A DNA stretch of 64,000 nt from Hirudo medicinalis (lineage: Eukaryota; Annelida; Clitellata; Hirudinida; Hirudinidae). Each line of letters begins with the position of its first letter. The first letter of the stretch is position 1. Below, one piece after another: positions 11,901 through 21,589 of this stretch. The DNA lies in assembly GCA_011800805.1 (NCBI GenBank), contig MPNW01000516.1, positions 6,954-70,953 of the forward strand, given 5' to 3'. Below the pieces are notes generated by a model that was not told where the DNA came from, made no database searches, and was given only the letters and a program-made list of their open reading frames with translations. A program made the translations under genes and the position numbers.

Positions 11901-13380
11901 GCATCGTTGCGGGGAAGGTTCAAGGTGTGATTGTTCCAGTTTGTGCTTCTTCCAAGGCTGATGTGGCCATCGAAGATCTATAAGATCGGCTTGCCCACAG
12001 TCGACGGATTAGAGAAAAAAGTTAACAGGTGCATGCATCAGGTCATGGCCTGGGATGTCATCTGTTGCTCTCAAGAGCACAAAGTTTGAGATTACCTCTG
12101 AGATCCATAGTGAAGGAATACAAGGTCTCCAAAATAAGAACGCATTGGATAAACAACTCTGCGGACATCAGGATCCGCGAAGTTAATCCACTGCTAAGAA
12201 CAAAAAGAAATTTTAAAACACCAGATGAGATCAATAAGTCAGTTGCAGAACTGACGTTTGAGATAATGCGAGGTCCTATTCAGACGTGCCCTCATGTTGT
12301 AGAATGGTACCACTTCGCAAAATGGTAAAAGTCCTGCTCAGCGGTTAGAGCAGGGTTAGAGCTTATTATCCATGACATAACCACTTTATGGTGGGAAATA
12401 GAGAGAGAGAGAGAGAGACACAAACGCATTTCAGCAGTCACAGCAAGGTAGTTGGGCCACGTCGGAGGACTTGGTTGAGTGCCCCTCAGTTGGAATGAGA
12501 TGATGAGGATATCTCCATATAGATTGGCCTTTGTGTTAAGATCGATCTATGGCCAACTACCTTCTAAAGACAATTTACGAAGATGGGGATTGAGCTCTGA
12601 ATCCGGCACACTCCATCACATGCTCTCAAATTGCAAATAGACCCTCGACAATGGTACACGTGGCGACACAAAAAGGTCCAAAACGACGGTGGCCAATGTA
12701 AATTATCCGAAGATTGTGTGGCAGCGAGAGGTATATTTCTTGCGAGAGGGCTTTTCACTACCCTGCAAGAAAACCTAACTCCCTCCGAGAAGAGACATTC
12801 TTGCATAGTTGCAGAGGCTAATGATTAGACCATCGCAGCCGACCTAGAGACACTATCTCCATTTACTTAAGGATAGCAGCATGAAGCCGGATGTTCTCGC
12901 ATCATCGTCGTCAGACATTTTAGAAGCGTTGCCTGTACCCTTGGAGGATAAGATCGAAGCGAGCAATGTGCTGAAAACGGAGAATTACTCTGACGTAGCG
13001 ATAGATCTGGAGATAGCGGATATCCTTAATTATTAACATAAGTAGGTTTGTTGGCATGAGTCTTATGCCATATTTTTAAATTATATTTAGACAAAATTAC
13101 ATTATATTTTAGGAGTGAACAAATAAGGAGCAACTTAATTAATTTTGGATACTTTTTAAACTTATGCATACCCAATAGACTTACTTTAGCACCTTACAAA
13201 ATCTATATATATATATATATATATATTTATATAATATTTATTTTTTTATTATATTTATATAATATATATATATATATATATATTATTTAACAGATCGGAC
13301 TTTTGGACCCTCTTGGCGTTTTGAAAAGTGCCATCTCAGAACTTTTTCCTGGGGATGAAGATCAACAATTATTTAATTAG
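8906..13380 (+). CDS. MORN3: MORN repeat-containing protein 3, five exons
   Basis: Exons: 8906-9050, 9273-9427, 11081-11240, 11320-11504 and 13294-13380. All introns are GT-AG and the phases join exactly (1, 0, 1, 0), giving 243 codons plus stop, close to the 240 residues of human MORN3. The N-terminus MPFIKKHNNARQVWKDWD matches the vertebrate WKGWDRKA start. MORN repeats follow (EYTGEW, VYNGDW, RYSGEW, FYEGEW, IYEGEW, RYEGEW, LYEGVW), then the diagnostic VAKCGEIVEF, and the last exon encodes IGLLDPLGVL (human ILDPDGVL). MORN3 is known from sperm and ciliated tissue; MORN repeats form a beta-hairpin scaffold. The first ATG fits the family start. An upstream TTTTACAG (8877-8884) may be a 5'UTR acceptor. 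Intron 2 (9428-11080) carries a SINE, and intron 4 carries an R2-like LINE and a TA tract up against the acceptor. No break was seen. Confidence 0.95.
9705..9882 (-). mobile_element. tRNA-derived SINE
   Basis: Read on the minus strand it has an A-box-like region (GGTTGGCCGAATAGG) and a B box GTTCGAAACCC, then a GCGCC-rich body ending near ATATAAATGG. Same family as 52130-52302, 47117-47192, 48441-48580 and 39890-39945. It lies in MORN3 intron 2, antisense to the gene. Confidence 0.7.
10480..10670 (+). repeat. Old diverged copy of LTR family A
   Basis: AGTTATTGCATAACAATC...TGAATGATTATTCAGTGAATGG aligns with the AGTTATTGCGTAACGATC segment of the copies at 4680 and 40455. Inside MORN3 intron 2. 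Confidence 0.4.
11850..13025 (+). mobile_element. R2/Hero-like LINE 3' half in MORN3 intron 4
   Basis: Decayed reading frames encode the region after the RT palm (LLPRL..W..I), then LPLRSIVKEYKVSKIRTHW and SIYGQLPSKDNLRRWG. The end of the element has KPDVLASSSSDILEALPVPL, which corresponds to the RPD-X(n)-E core of the restriction-like endonuclease used by R2/Hero-type LINEs. The 99-codon ORF at 12029-12328 is part of this element, not a host gene. Several stops and frameshifts. A second copy is at 23913-25000. Confidence 0.75.
12401..12418 (+). repeat. (GA)n microsatellite
   Basis: GAGAGAGAGAGAGAGAGA within the LINE remnant. Confidence 0.9.
13203..13284 (+). repeat. (TA)n tract adjoining a splice acceptor
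   Basis: Two TA runs separated by a T-rich interval end only 9 bp before the exon 5 acceptor (TTAACAG, acceptor AG at 13292-13293). The usual pyrimidine tract is therefore largely replaced by alternating TA. Confidence 0.85.
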
Positions 13381-13405
13381 TCTTAAAATTATTTATGAAT
13401 CTTAA

Positions 13406-13411
13406 AATAAA
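13406..13411 (+). terminator. MORN3 poly(A) signal
   Basis: AATAAA, 26 nt after the TAG stop, followed by a TG/T-rich stretch. Confidence 0.65.
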
Positions 13412-13740
13412 TTGTGCTCTTGTACTATTGCTGGTTTTATTAATAAATATATTTATTTATCTCAAAAATTCAATCATGTAATATCAATGATACAATATTT
13501 TAGAGGCCGTGTGCTAGCGCACGATCTTCAGAGGATGAATTCTTCGTTGGATGTTTCGACCCTGATTCCTTAGGCTCTCAGGGGCTGGGAAGCAAATATC
13601 ATAGACATGGTTAGGATAAAATCGACTTATAACCATTTATCCCGTCTGGGCAGGATTTTTACCGGTTAAAATTTACAAGCCAAAAATTATTTTCCTTTAT
13701 GTACTCTGCAGAAAATGGCTATAAATAAGTACTGTTAGGA

Positions 13741-13870
13741 AAATTCTAGAAATTTCTACAAGTTCTAACAATTTCTAGAAAGTTCTAGAAAATTATAACT
13801 ACTTCTAGTCAGTTCTATTAATTAATTGAAAATTTCTAGAGTTCTACAATGTTTCAGAAAATTCTAGAGC
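13741..13870. repeat. TTCTAGAA-rich palindromic cluster
   Basis: About eight TTCTAG or TTCTAGAA units in 130 bp, several spaced like alternating nTTCn/nGAAn blocks of a heat-shock element. It lies just before an L2/CR1 RT fragment, so it could be part of a retroelement rather than host regulation. Confidence 0.5.
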
Positions 13871-13879
13871 ATGGTAGAA

Positions 13880-14040
13880 TGACTTATCGATAACTTTTGA
13901 CAATGTCGATCATGGCGATCATCTTTTAGGTAGAATGTCTTCTCGACTTATCGGCAGCTTTTGACAATGTCGATCATGGCGATCATCTTTTAGGTCGACT
14001 TGAAACGATTAGAGGGGTTTTGGATGCGTACTCATTATTC
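13880..14040 (+). mobile_element. L2/CR1-type LINE RT fragment with internal tandem duplication
   Basis: Encodes LDLSAAFDNVDHGDHLLGRL, the RT block LLDLSAAFDTVDH typical of L2/CR1 elements. The 40-bp core TTTTGACAATGTCGATCATG... occurs twice, at 13895-13935 and 13951-13991. Confidence 0.75.
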
Positions 14041-14534
14041 TTGGACTAGAAGTATTTAAATGTCTAAAATGCCTACTTCCCGCTTGTCTGAACTTTTGGG
14101 AATAGTAAAATTAAAAATGAATGGGTGACACCTGAACAACGTAGAAAAAAAGCGCGCATTACAGAATAAAGAATCCCATGACGAAAAATAAAGAAAAATT
14201 CATTAAATTTAGAAATCGTTTCACATGCGCTTGCTATAGCAAGGACATAACAGGAGATAATTTAATTATATATATCGCCAGTGTTATAACAATATATAAT
14301 AAAATAATATATATCAGGTACACTTTCGAGACAAGCTCATTCTCTGAACCAGCGGATCAATCTTGACTTGACTTCAGTGATAATCCACGAAACAAAAATC
14401 TGCTCGCTTAGTGATAAGAGGCGATTGACTTCCAGTTCTAAATAGCCTTGTTGGCACAAAAGGCTCTGAGCACAGGAACACACTATCGACACGTTTTCCC
14501 TGCATTCACCTTCGAGGACTCTGAGATCGTAGTT

Positions 14535-15017
14535 CTAGAATTTACTCTTCATCTCCATTGGGATTTTTCCAACACCGGCACTTTGTAACATTGTGCCATC
14601 TGCAATTTTTACACAATTAGCATTATTGGGAACAAAATCATTCATAATATCCTCAGAATTCATCAAATTATTGGCAGCAAAAGTAGCAAAATTTGACCTA
14701 GCGGTTTGATTTTGTCTCTTTTCTTTTTTGAAATTCTTGACTTTTGGACAATCCTTTCTGATGTGACCATAGTTCCCACAACTGAAACATCGAGGACCAT
14801 CCTTCACAGCTTTTCTGCTGAATGCACCCTCTGTTTCACTCTGTTTGGAAACCCCCAAATCCTTTATGCCATCCTGCTGACTCTTCTTGAGGTGCAGCCA
14901 TCTGTGAGCGTTAATCTTCTGGAGTGACAGCGTAGTCGAAGAAGGCGAAACGAATTTGAGAGAGAGTCCGAAAATGGAGCTCGAATGTTCTTGTGGAAGC
15001 GTTTGCAAATTCAGCAT
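14535..15017 (-). mobile_element. Copia fragment: gag zinc knuckle plus start of protease region
   Basis: An open 160-codon frame. Residues 1-45 are foreign sequence (also found near 30910). It then runs into Copia gag with the knuckle CFSCGNYGHIRKDC and a basic tail. It skips to FVPNNANCVKIADG, which in Copia lies after the protease active site, so the DSG motif is deleted. The gag part is nearly identical to the copy at 33750-33990, differing by a few residues, so both are young. The frame is chimeric and unlikely to be a gene. Confidence 0.85.
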
Positions 15018-15105
15018 GTATGTAATCTATCAGTGCGCAGTTGACTTTCAAACCAAGTACCATTACCAGGTACACTTTCGAGACAAACTCATCCTCTGAA
15101 GACCC

Positions 15106-15445
15106 TAGTTTAATGCGAAATATGCGCGCGGCCGGTGATCATAATTTTCCAAGTGAAGGCGACCGCTACAAACAAAATATAACGCTCATTTTGCAAAGGT
15201 TTGCAAAGGTTTGTAAGTGCAAAGGTCGCCGCGAGTATTTAGTCGATAACCATATAATGTTATCGTTATAATGGGTGATGTTCTGAATATGGGTAACGTA
15301 GGGTAATAACCGACAGGGACACCCGCTTGATTAAACGGGTGTGGCCCACCCCCCGAGAACGTTTGGGCCGAAATGTTCGATGACGGGGCATTCTCTGATG
15401 ATTCCCTGTCGGTACGCTCCGTGGTGAGTTTCTTAGTACTGAAGG
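15106..15445 (+). mobile_element. Short insertion carrying structured motif copy 2
   Basis: Compared with the allied repeat at 31000-31060, this copy has about 335 extra bp bounded by a CCTAG duplication (15101-15105 and the same bases before AGCAAG). This marks a mobile insertion of its own. Inside are ACCGACAGGGA and TCCCTGTCGGT (perfect inverted repeat), an inner hairpin CACCCG/CGGGTG and GAACGTTT/AAACGTTC-type stems. No ORF and no clear pol III boxes. Confidence 0.55.
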
Positions 15446-15850
15446 CCCTAGAGCAAGTTTATAAACGGGCCCCTATTCCAACAGTTACTTAAATAAATCA
15501 TGAAACGCATAAATGGTTTATTAAATCATTAAATTAAGTCCATTAGTTAGTTTTAAGGTCAACCTCTACAATACAGTATATTCATAATTTCTTTCTGAAG
15601 CAATTCTCTGCAAAAATGTTAACAAGTTCATCAAGATCTATTTGCTTTACCGGTTCATTTTCGATGCTCAAAAATGGCTAAACCGGATAGTCTATCTTGC
15701 AACAACTACTACGTAGAGAGCTTCTTATGAGCATGAGCTTTAATTATGACCTCTGATGTTGACACAATTACTGGTAAAGGAAGGAAGAGAAATTATGCAG
15801 AGCATTCCGGGAATGATGTAGGAAGAGAACTATTTTTGATTATCAAAAGA
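15446..15850 (-). mobile_element. ZMYM1/DUF4371-like hAT remnant
   Basis: Aligns with the 3' end of the element at 31050-31690: AACGGGCCCC..ATTCCAACAGTTACTTAAATAAATC is shared. The minus-strand translation retains DELVNIFAENCFRKK, like the C-terminus of hAT proteins of this type. Heavily mutated. Confidence 0.5.
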
Positions 15851-15969
15851 TGAGTCAGCTCCTTGATAACAGTTCATCATGGAAGTCAATTCATGATGCT
15901 AAGGTATGTCCATATATACATATCTACAACCTGCATTGCTCTGGAATGAACAATCAAAATAATGAGAAT

Positions 15970-16860
15970 GTCTAGAGTTTCTCCGTTTGGTTGTAGCGTT
16001 GTCGAGTTGACATTTTGGGTTAATAAATTTTGTTTGTTAATAAATCTTGGAGATTTCAAAAGGTATTTCTATTTTCGTTATGGGCCCAGAATCCGAAAAC
16101 CCGACGATTTGGCGCAACTAGAAGATTTGTGGCATTTTAGAATCGACTTTTAGATTGATGTTTATCCTAGTCATTTGAAGACTATTAAAAATGGCGAACT
16201 TATCTATCTAAACTTGCAACTTCAGGTTTTACAGCTTCAACAACAACCATATGATCAGAATTTTTCTTCGACAGTTTCACATGCTACTGGAAGTTTGCCG
16301 GAATCAAAATATCTAGATGGTAGCAATTACAGAGAGTGGAAATTTTTGATGAAACACTTTCTGATTAATGCCGGGTTATGGCATTGCATAGAACAAAGAG
16401 AAGTTCAAATCCGGATCTTGACAAGAGAACTATTGAAAATTATGGAAGTAAACGGAAACAACAGTTAATAGTTTAATAAACAACTGAATATAACTGTCAA
16501 CTTTAAGCAATTAAGGAACCTGACTACAGTCTTTCTATAATAAAGTTTCTATCGACAACTTCACCACGACAAGCTACTCGCTGCAACTTCTCACCAACTT
16601 CCGAGTGTCCTAGAACCATAACATAGTTTCAGAACAATTAACAAAACTATTTCAACTAGAACGTTTGCCAAGATCAATCTCAGTTTCTTCTGCATTGGGA
16701 GCATGGAATTCTCTTCAAAGAATGTTCGAATGATAACGCTATATTCAAATTTATTCAGTACAAAGTTTGAAAACTTTTGAGATTTTGAATAATTGGAAAA
16801 CGTAGAACCATTTCGTGACAGTATCATTGGGGCTATAATCCTTCACATCTTCGATTTTGA
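15970..16860 (+). mobile_element. Diverged Copia copy: LTR end and gag
   Basis: 15980-16060 matches the end of the LTR at 34698-34829 (GCGTTGTCGA.TTGACATT, AATAAATCTTG). 16175-16468 is gag with VSHATGSLPESKYLDGSNYREWKF, matching the copy at 32640. After a 120-bp interruption, gag continues in pieces to about 16860 (LGAWNSLQRMFE-like). Not functional. Confidence 0.75.
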
Positions 16861-16909
16861 CTGTTTGGTTATGTTTGTAGCGAGAGTCAATAGATAGTTA
16901 AAACAAACT

Positions 16910-17114
16910 TAATAGGTCTTCGTAAACAAAAAGGAAGTCGGAGGGACACAAACCAAAGACAAACACAAATTTTCGATAAAAATATTTATAAAATTAAAAA
17001 TTTATAAAATAATTTTATGAAATTAAAAAAATTTAATCGTCGCGTTAATAATTTTAATTGCAAAAAATTATAACGCAATTAATCTTCCGTTAACGCACAT
17101 AAATCTGCAGCCCT
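16910..17114 (+). mobile_element. hAT end fragment (GCAGCCCTA terminus)
   Basis: Nearly identical to 21217-21419 of the BED-hAT element, ending AAATCTGCAGCCCTA. The other end is missing. Confidence 0.7.
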
Positions 17115-17409
17115 ATTAATTAAATCTTAGTGAATTTCTCAGTGGATGTCAAATTAAGATTTGTTCTTGTGAATTGACGGTCACGATGTTGTCAATGAGN
17201 AAAATTAAAAATTTATAAAATAATTTTATGAAATTAAAAAAATTTAATCGTCGCGTTAATAATTTTAATTGCAAAAAAATTATAACGCATTAATCTTCCG
17301 TTAACGCACATAAATCTGCAGCCCTATTAATAAATCTTAGTGAATTTCTCAGTGGATGTCAAATTAAGATTTGTTCTTGTGAATTGACGGTCACGATGTT
17401 GTCAATGAG
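16990..17409. other. Likely false duplication around a single N
   Basis: 16990-17199 is repeated at 17201-17409, joined by one N at 17200. The copies differ only by three 1-bp indels in homopolymer or AT runs. This looks like two haplotypes or unmerged contig ends rather than a tandem repeat. Confidence 0.75.
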
Positions 17410-18340
17410 TTATTAGAATACATGATAATTAATAATAAGGAAGTGGGATGGTACGAATAAAGTATAGTCATCCAATATCGCTAGCTCCAAAAAGTATTTA
17501 TGTTGTTTTGAACATAAATGAATATGGTCGATACTCATTTCGATACTGACGTAAAAAGTATTGGCGATATTAATAGCGACTACTCCGCGATCTTCTTCGT
17601 TTCTAAGCTATTTGCACTTGTAGATTGATAAGCAAGTATGTTATTGTATATGTTATGTTATAGCAATAAACTGTTAAATGCTTCAAAAACAACATAAATG
17701 CTATCCAATTATTTCATTGGAATTGTGACTATACTAAACTTCTAAAATTTTATCATTTTAATGTTATTTCGTCTCATTACGTTGGAACAATAGTTCATCG
17801 ATTTATGACACATAAACATAGGGTTCCAAAAATGTTGTAATCTTATTGGCCCTTCTAGCCTAGTGTGCCTTTTCATACCCCCTGAAATGGCTTTAGTAGC
17901 CCGAAATGTTTGCCGACCCCTGATGTACAGGCATCAAAGAAATCCTCTTTAAGAAAAATCTAATCAAGTCCAAAATATAGTTTTCAAATATCCAGTTTAT
18001 CGATAAACACATTGGAACTTATTTAAAAACTAAAATTGATAATACTAATTTTTAGTTGCGGCATACCTTATATTTCATGTTAAGATAACTAAAGGTTAAT
18101 ATAAAAAATTCATGAAAATTCTAAATAGTTTTAATTTACTGTATAGTATTTACATTTTGAAATTGTGACAAATTTAGAAAATTTGGAACGGCGATGTCTA
18201 TGAAATTTCTGATTAGCTCCCCATTGTTTATGATTAGCAGGGCCATCTATGCACCAGCATCTAAAATAAAAAAATTTGGAAACTTTTTGAAATTAAATGC
18301 TTAAATACATTAATTTCTTATGCATTCTAACTTATTACAT
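17410..18340. other. AT-rich region with one hAT-type terminus
   Basis: No gene. On the minus strand CAGGGGTCGGCAAACATTTC (17902-17921) resembles the common hAT terminal inverted repeat CAGGGGTCGGCAAAC. No matching second end was found. Confidence 0.45.
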
Positions 18341-18346
18341 ATATAA

Positions 18347-18727
18347 TGTTATAACCCTGAAAAATGCCATTAGTTAATTTTTGTAATTAAGTTTAAGTTT
18401 ATTAATTAATTTGTTGTTGTATTTAGAATCTTTCTAGGACTATCTATAAGTGTTCTGATTAAGTTTATAACATCATACAAGATCACACAAGAACACACAA
18501 TATCTCAGAGAATCTCGAAGCCCACTTGGAAATTATAGAAGCCCACAAGAATACTTAGCATTGAAGAACATTCCTAATCACGCAACTGATCGTTACGCAA
18601 TAACTGGCTTCAGGATTATTACGTAAGCGTGGTATTTACAGGTAATACCACTCAGTTGATAATTGAATATTTACTGAATAATTCCAACAATAAACTCGGC
18701 ATAAATTAAGCCCCGTCGTTTATTACA
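18347..18727 (-). repeat. Solo LTR family A, inverted
   Basis: The minus strand starts TGTAATAAACGACGGGGC and ends GGGTTATAACA. It is flanked by ATAT on one side and ATAA on the other, so any duplication is decayed. Confidence 0.7.
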
Positions 18728-18779
18728 ATATTTTTATTATGCCTGGAAAAACTAAAAGTACTGTTCAGTTCACTCATTC

Positions 18780-19270
18780 ATTTCATATATTTCGACAAGT
18801 CCTTTAACCAGACTAATTTCACTTCACTTGTAAGGAGTTAAAGATGTTCGCAGTTTATTGACAATGTAACCCCGGATGTGCTGAACAGTCTCTCAGATGG
18901 AATAGATGTGACTGGTATGCATACTTCACAAATAACCATACAGTTATTCCTTCAATTTATGATATACTTTCTCACAGTCCAATGTGATTGATCAATAGTG
19001 ATAGCGACCAATCATTGTCAATCCGATGCGCTGATACCACAATTTCCGAGAGAGTTCCAAAAGTTACACTTAAATGCAATTGTGCACACTGGCTCTGTTA
19101 TTTTCAGTTCAATACTGTTCTCTTGAAATATTTTGAGAATAATGCTCTCTATATTTTATCTTGTGGGGATCTTGTATTCATCGTTCTGAAGTGCGACGCG
19201 TATCACTTCTAGAAGACCAGAATCATCGGCGATGGATATTGGTCAAGCACCACTGACAATCCAATGGGCA
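18780..19270 (-). mobile_element. hAT transposase remnant (C-terminal)
   Basis: The minus-strand translation contains VDDSGFLEVIRVALQNDEY and, after stops, IPVTSIPSERLFSTSG, the conserved C-terminal hAT dimerisation motif (IPATSVPSERVFS in many families). Frameshifted and stop-laden. Confidence 0.7.
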
Positions 19271-19569
19271 GTATTGTTTAATACTAACATGGCACTAACT
19301 AGCTTGTTGTGCCCCAATAGATGTGGCAAATTGGCTTAATAATGTTTGCTTCGAGTTTTCTGTTTGTCCACCAATCAATTACATTTTGCTGGACATTTAT
19401 GCAGTAGATGTTATATCATCAATGTGAGACTCAAAGCACACTTTCTCGCCATTAAAAACTTTATTGTCATATTCTTCAAAACCAAAATGGTCACACATTT
19501 TACCGTTTATAACAGCAACTCAATATGGCTAAACATCAATTCAATAAGGCGTCACAATACCTTCCAAAT

Positions 19570-19900
19570 TTAATCGATTAAAATTTCCTTAATCGATTAA
19601 TCGGTAATTTTTAAATTTATTTTTATTAATAATTTTGCAATAGTCTTCTTTTTGGTCATTGATTGTTTTAGCTAACTATGGTCGGGTGATTGTGTGTAGT
19701 GTATACTGACTAATTCAGAGTTGCGATACAACCAGATCAGCTTAAAAAGTAGGCGTGTATATGTGGTTAATTAACTTCCATTTCATTACTAGATGATTAG
19801 GGCGGAACTAAAAGTAGGCAGAATATATGTGCGTTAGATTTGATCGAATTTTCCGATTAATAGACCAAGAAAGTTTTAATCGTTGCAGCCCTAATTTTAA
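19570..19900. mobile_element. Old hAT MITE-like fragment
   Basis: Starts with TTAATCGATTAAT repeats and ends GTTGCAGCCCTAATT, like the TAGGGCTGCAG-type hAT family at 20437 and 43056. Confidence 0.4.
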
Positions 19901-19929
19901 CCCCTAAACGTTGAATATTACTGGACATG

Positions 19930-20430
19930 TTGATGAGACACATTTATGTGCCACTGAATTAATGACGAGAGACTGAATATCGCTATTCACTACATGCTTA
20001 AAAAAGTTTTGGATGGGATGAAAACATAAAAATGTTATATTTTAATTTTTACTATATATTTCAATATTTCATTGAAATGTTTATATATATCAAAAATATA
20101 AATTTTCCAAGAGTGGAATTTCTCATGCTAGTACAATAATTTATAGATGATTTCTTATCCGCAAACCGTAAACATATATAGAAAGTACATAATACGAAGT
20201 TGGAATAAAACATTCATAAGATAACCGAGTATCGCACACTTTTTCTATGGTTTCCCTACAAAGACATATTTTTCTTATATTAATTTTTGAAGCTAACAAT
20301 TCCACTGATGTGCCGCTCATCAATGTGAATTGATGACAAGACACTGAATCTCGCTATTCACCATATACCTAAAAAAGCTTTGGAATGGGGTTTTAAACAT
20401 TAAAATGTTGAATTAGCCGTAAACATATGT
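19930..20430. repeat. Dispersed repeat, two partial copies
   Basis: GAATATCGCTATTCAC...TGCTTAAAAAAGTTTTGGA (19975) recurs at about 20345. GAAGCTAACAATTCCAC (20290) recurs at 23555. It served as the insertion site of the hAT element at 20437. No coding potential. Confidence 0.45.
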
Positions 20431-20436
20431 AAGAAG

Positions 20437-21419
20437 TAGGGCTGCAGATCGATTAATATTTTTAATCGCGAGATTAATGATTTTAATCGTAGTTAACGAT
20501 TTTTAATCGTTCCATCCCATTTTCCAATAAATTTCCCAATACACGTCATTTTTACAACAACATCAGTTTTATTCAAGTATAAAGTCCTTTGTGGTATAGA
20601 ATAATGACATGGTAAACAGCCAAAGCAAAAGAATGAAGACTCCAAGAATGATCAATAGTATGACCAGTGACACCGATGTAGCTATCATTAGCTAATGATG
20701 ACCAATGGTCTGCTGTTAATGCTACATGCACAGCATTGTTTAGTCTTACTTGAATCTTGTCCTTCTCTAAGTTAAACAAGTCATCGAGACGTGAGTCTAT
20801 GACTGGTCTGGATGGAAGTTCATAAGACCGGTTACTTGAAGCAATGCGTATGACATCTTGCAGTCCTTCATCTGTCACTATATTCGTCGGCCTACCATTC
20901 ATGGCAATCCATTTAGCTATGGCTTTAGTGATAGCATCAAATTTGGACTGCTCCATTGGCTGTGCCTTTTCTTTCAACTCCATCAGTGTTGGTTGATATT
21001 GAGAAGGCTTGCAATTGGCAGATTTCATCAATTGATCCCCAGCACTAAATGGGTGCTTGCTACGCAAATGATATGTAAGAGACGTACTGCGATGGTACTT
21101 AAACTCGCATTTACATATGTTGCAAACTACAACAGAGTTTGATTTGAAAGTGAATTTGCCTCCCAAAATCAACCTACCATTGTTACTTGTGGCCATCTTT
21201 TTCAAGCGCGAAACAGTAAGTCTTCGTAAACAAAAAGGAAGTCGGAGGGACACAAAACAAAGACAAACACAAATTTTCGATGAAAATATTTATAAAATTA
21301 AAAATTTATAAAACAATTTTATGAAATTAAAAAAATTTAATCGTCGCGTTCATAATTTTAATTGCAAAAAAATTATAACGCATTAATCTTCCGTTAACGC
21401 ACATAAATCTGCAGCCCTA
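20437..21419 (-). mobile_element. Non-autonomous hAT with BED finger, perfect 8-bp target duplication
   Basis: Termini TAGGGCTGCAGAT (20437) and ATCTGCAGCCCTA (ending 21419). Both sides are flanked by the identical octamer GTAAGAAG (20429-20436 and 21420-21427), the 8-bp duplication expected of hAT. At 983 bp it encodes only the N-terminal third of a transposase, so it is internally deleted. The perfect duplication suggests recent insertion. Confidence 0.92.
20573..21253 (-). CDS. Truncated hAT transposase (BED zinc finger plus start of catalytic domain)
   Basis: 226 codons. Residues 42-66 form a BED-type finger: VCNICKCEF, with the pair of His in HLRSKH. Residues 105-140 hold a segment found before the hAT catalytic core (WIAMNGRPTNIVTDEGLQD). 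Residues 180-200 hold VALTADHWSSLANDSYIGVT, which includes the first catalytic Asp region of ZBED-like hAT transposases (TxDxWSS). The frame then ends, well short of the usual 600 or more residues, so RNase H-like catalysis is impossible. It may still bind the termini through the BED finger. The methionine after RRLTVSRLKK, about 20 codons in, may be the true start. Confidence 0.85.
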   Translation of the reverse strand: MSLRLPFCLRRLTVSRLKKMATSNNGRLILGGKFTFKSNSVVVCNICKCEFKYHRSTSLTYHLRSKHPFSAGDQLMKSANCKPSQYQPTLMELKEKAQPMEQSKFDAITKAIAKWIAMNGRPTNIVTDEGLQDVIRIASSNRSYELPSRPVIDSRLDDLFNLEKDKIQVRLNNAVHVALTADHWSSLANDSYIGVTGHTIDHSWSLHSFALAVYHVIILYHKGLYT

Positions 21420-21589
21420 GTAAGAAGTACTTTATACGAAGTTTGAATACTGCCAGGGCTCGACCAATCATACAATTCAATCAAGAAACTGATTCTCACA
21501 GAAAATCTAAAAACAATCCTTGCTATCGATGAAATTTTTAATTTTTGGTGATCGGAAGTCAAATTCATGCAAATATAATTTAGAACAGC

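Noticed and set aside
12029..12328. 99-codon ORF as a host gene in or after MORN3
   Set aside because: LPLRSIVKEYKVSKIRTHW and the neighbouring frames identify it as part of an R2/Hero-like LINE, with a second copy near 24.7 kb.
15300..15430. Hammerhead ribozyme in the structured motif
   Set aside because: CTGATGA and CGAAAC both occur, but their order and the helices around them do not make a hammerhead in any of the three permutations.
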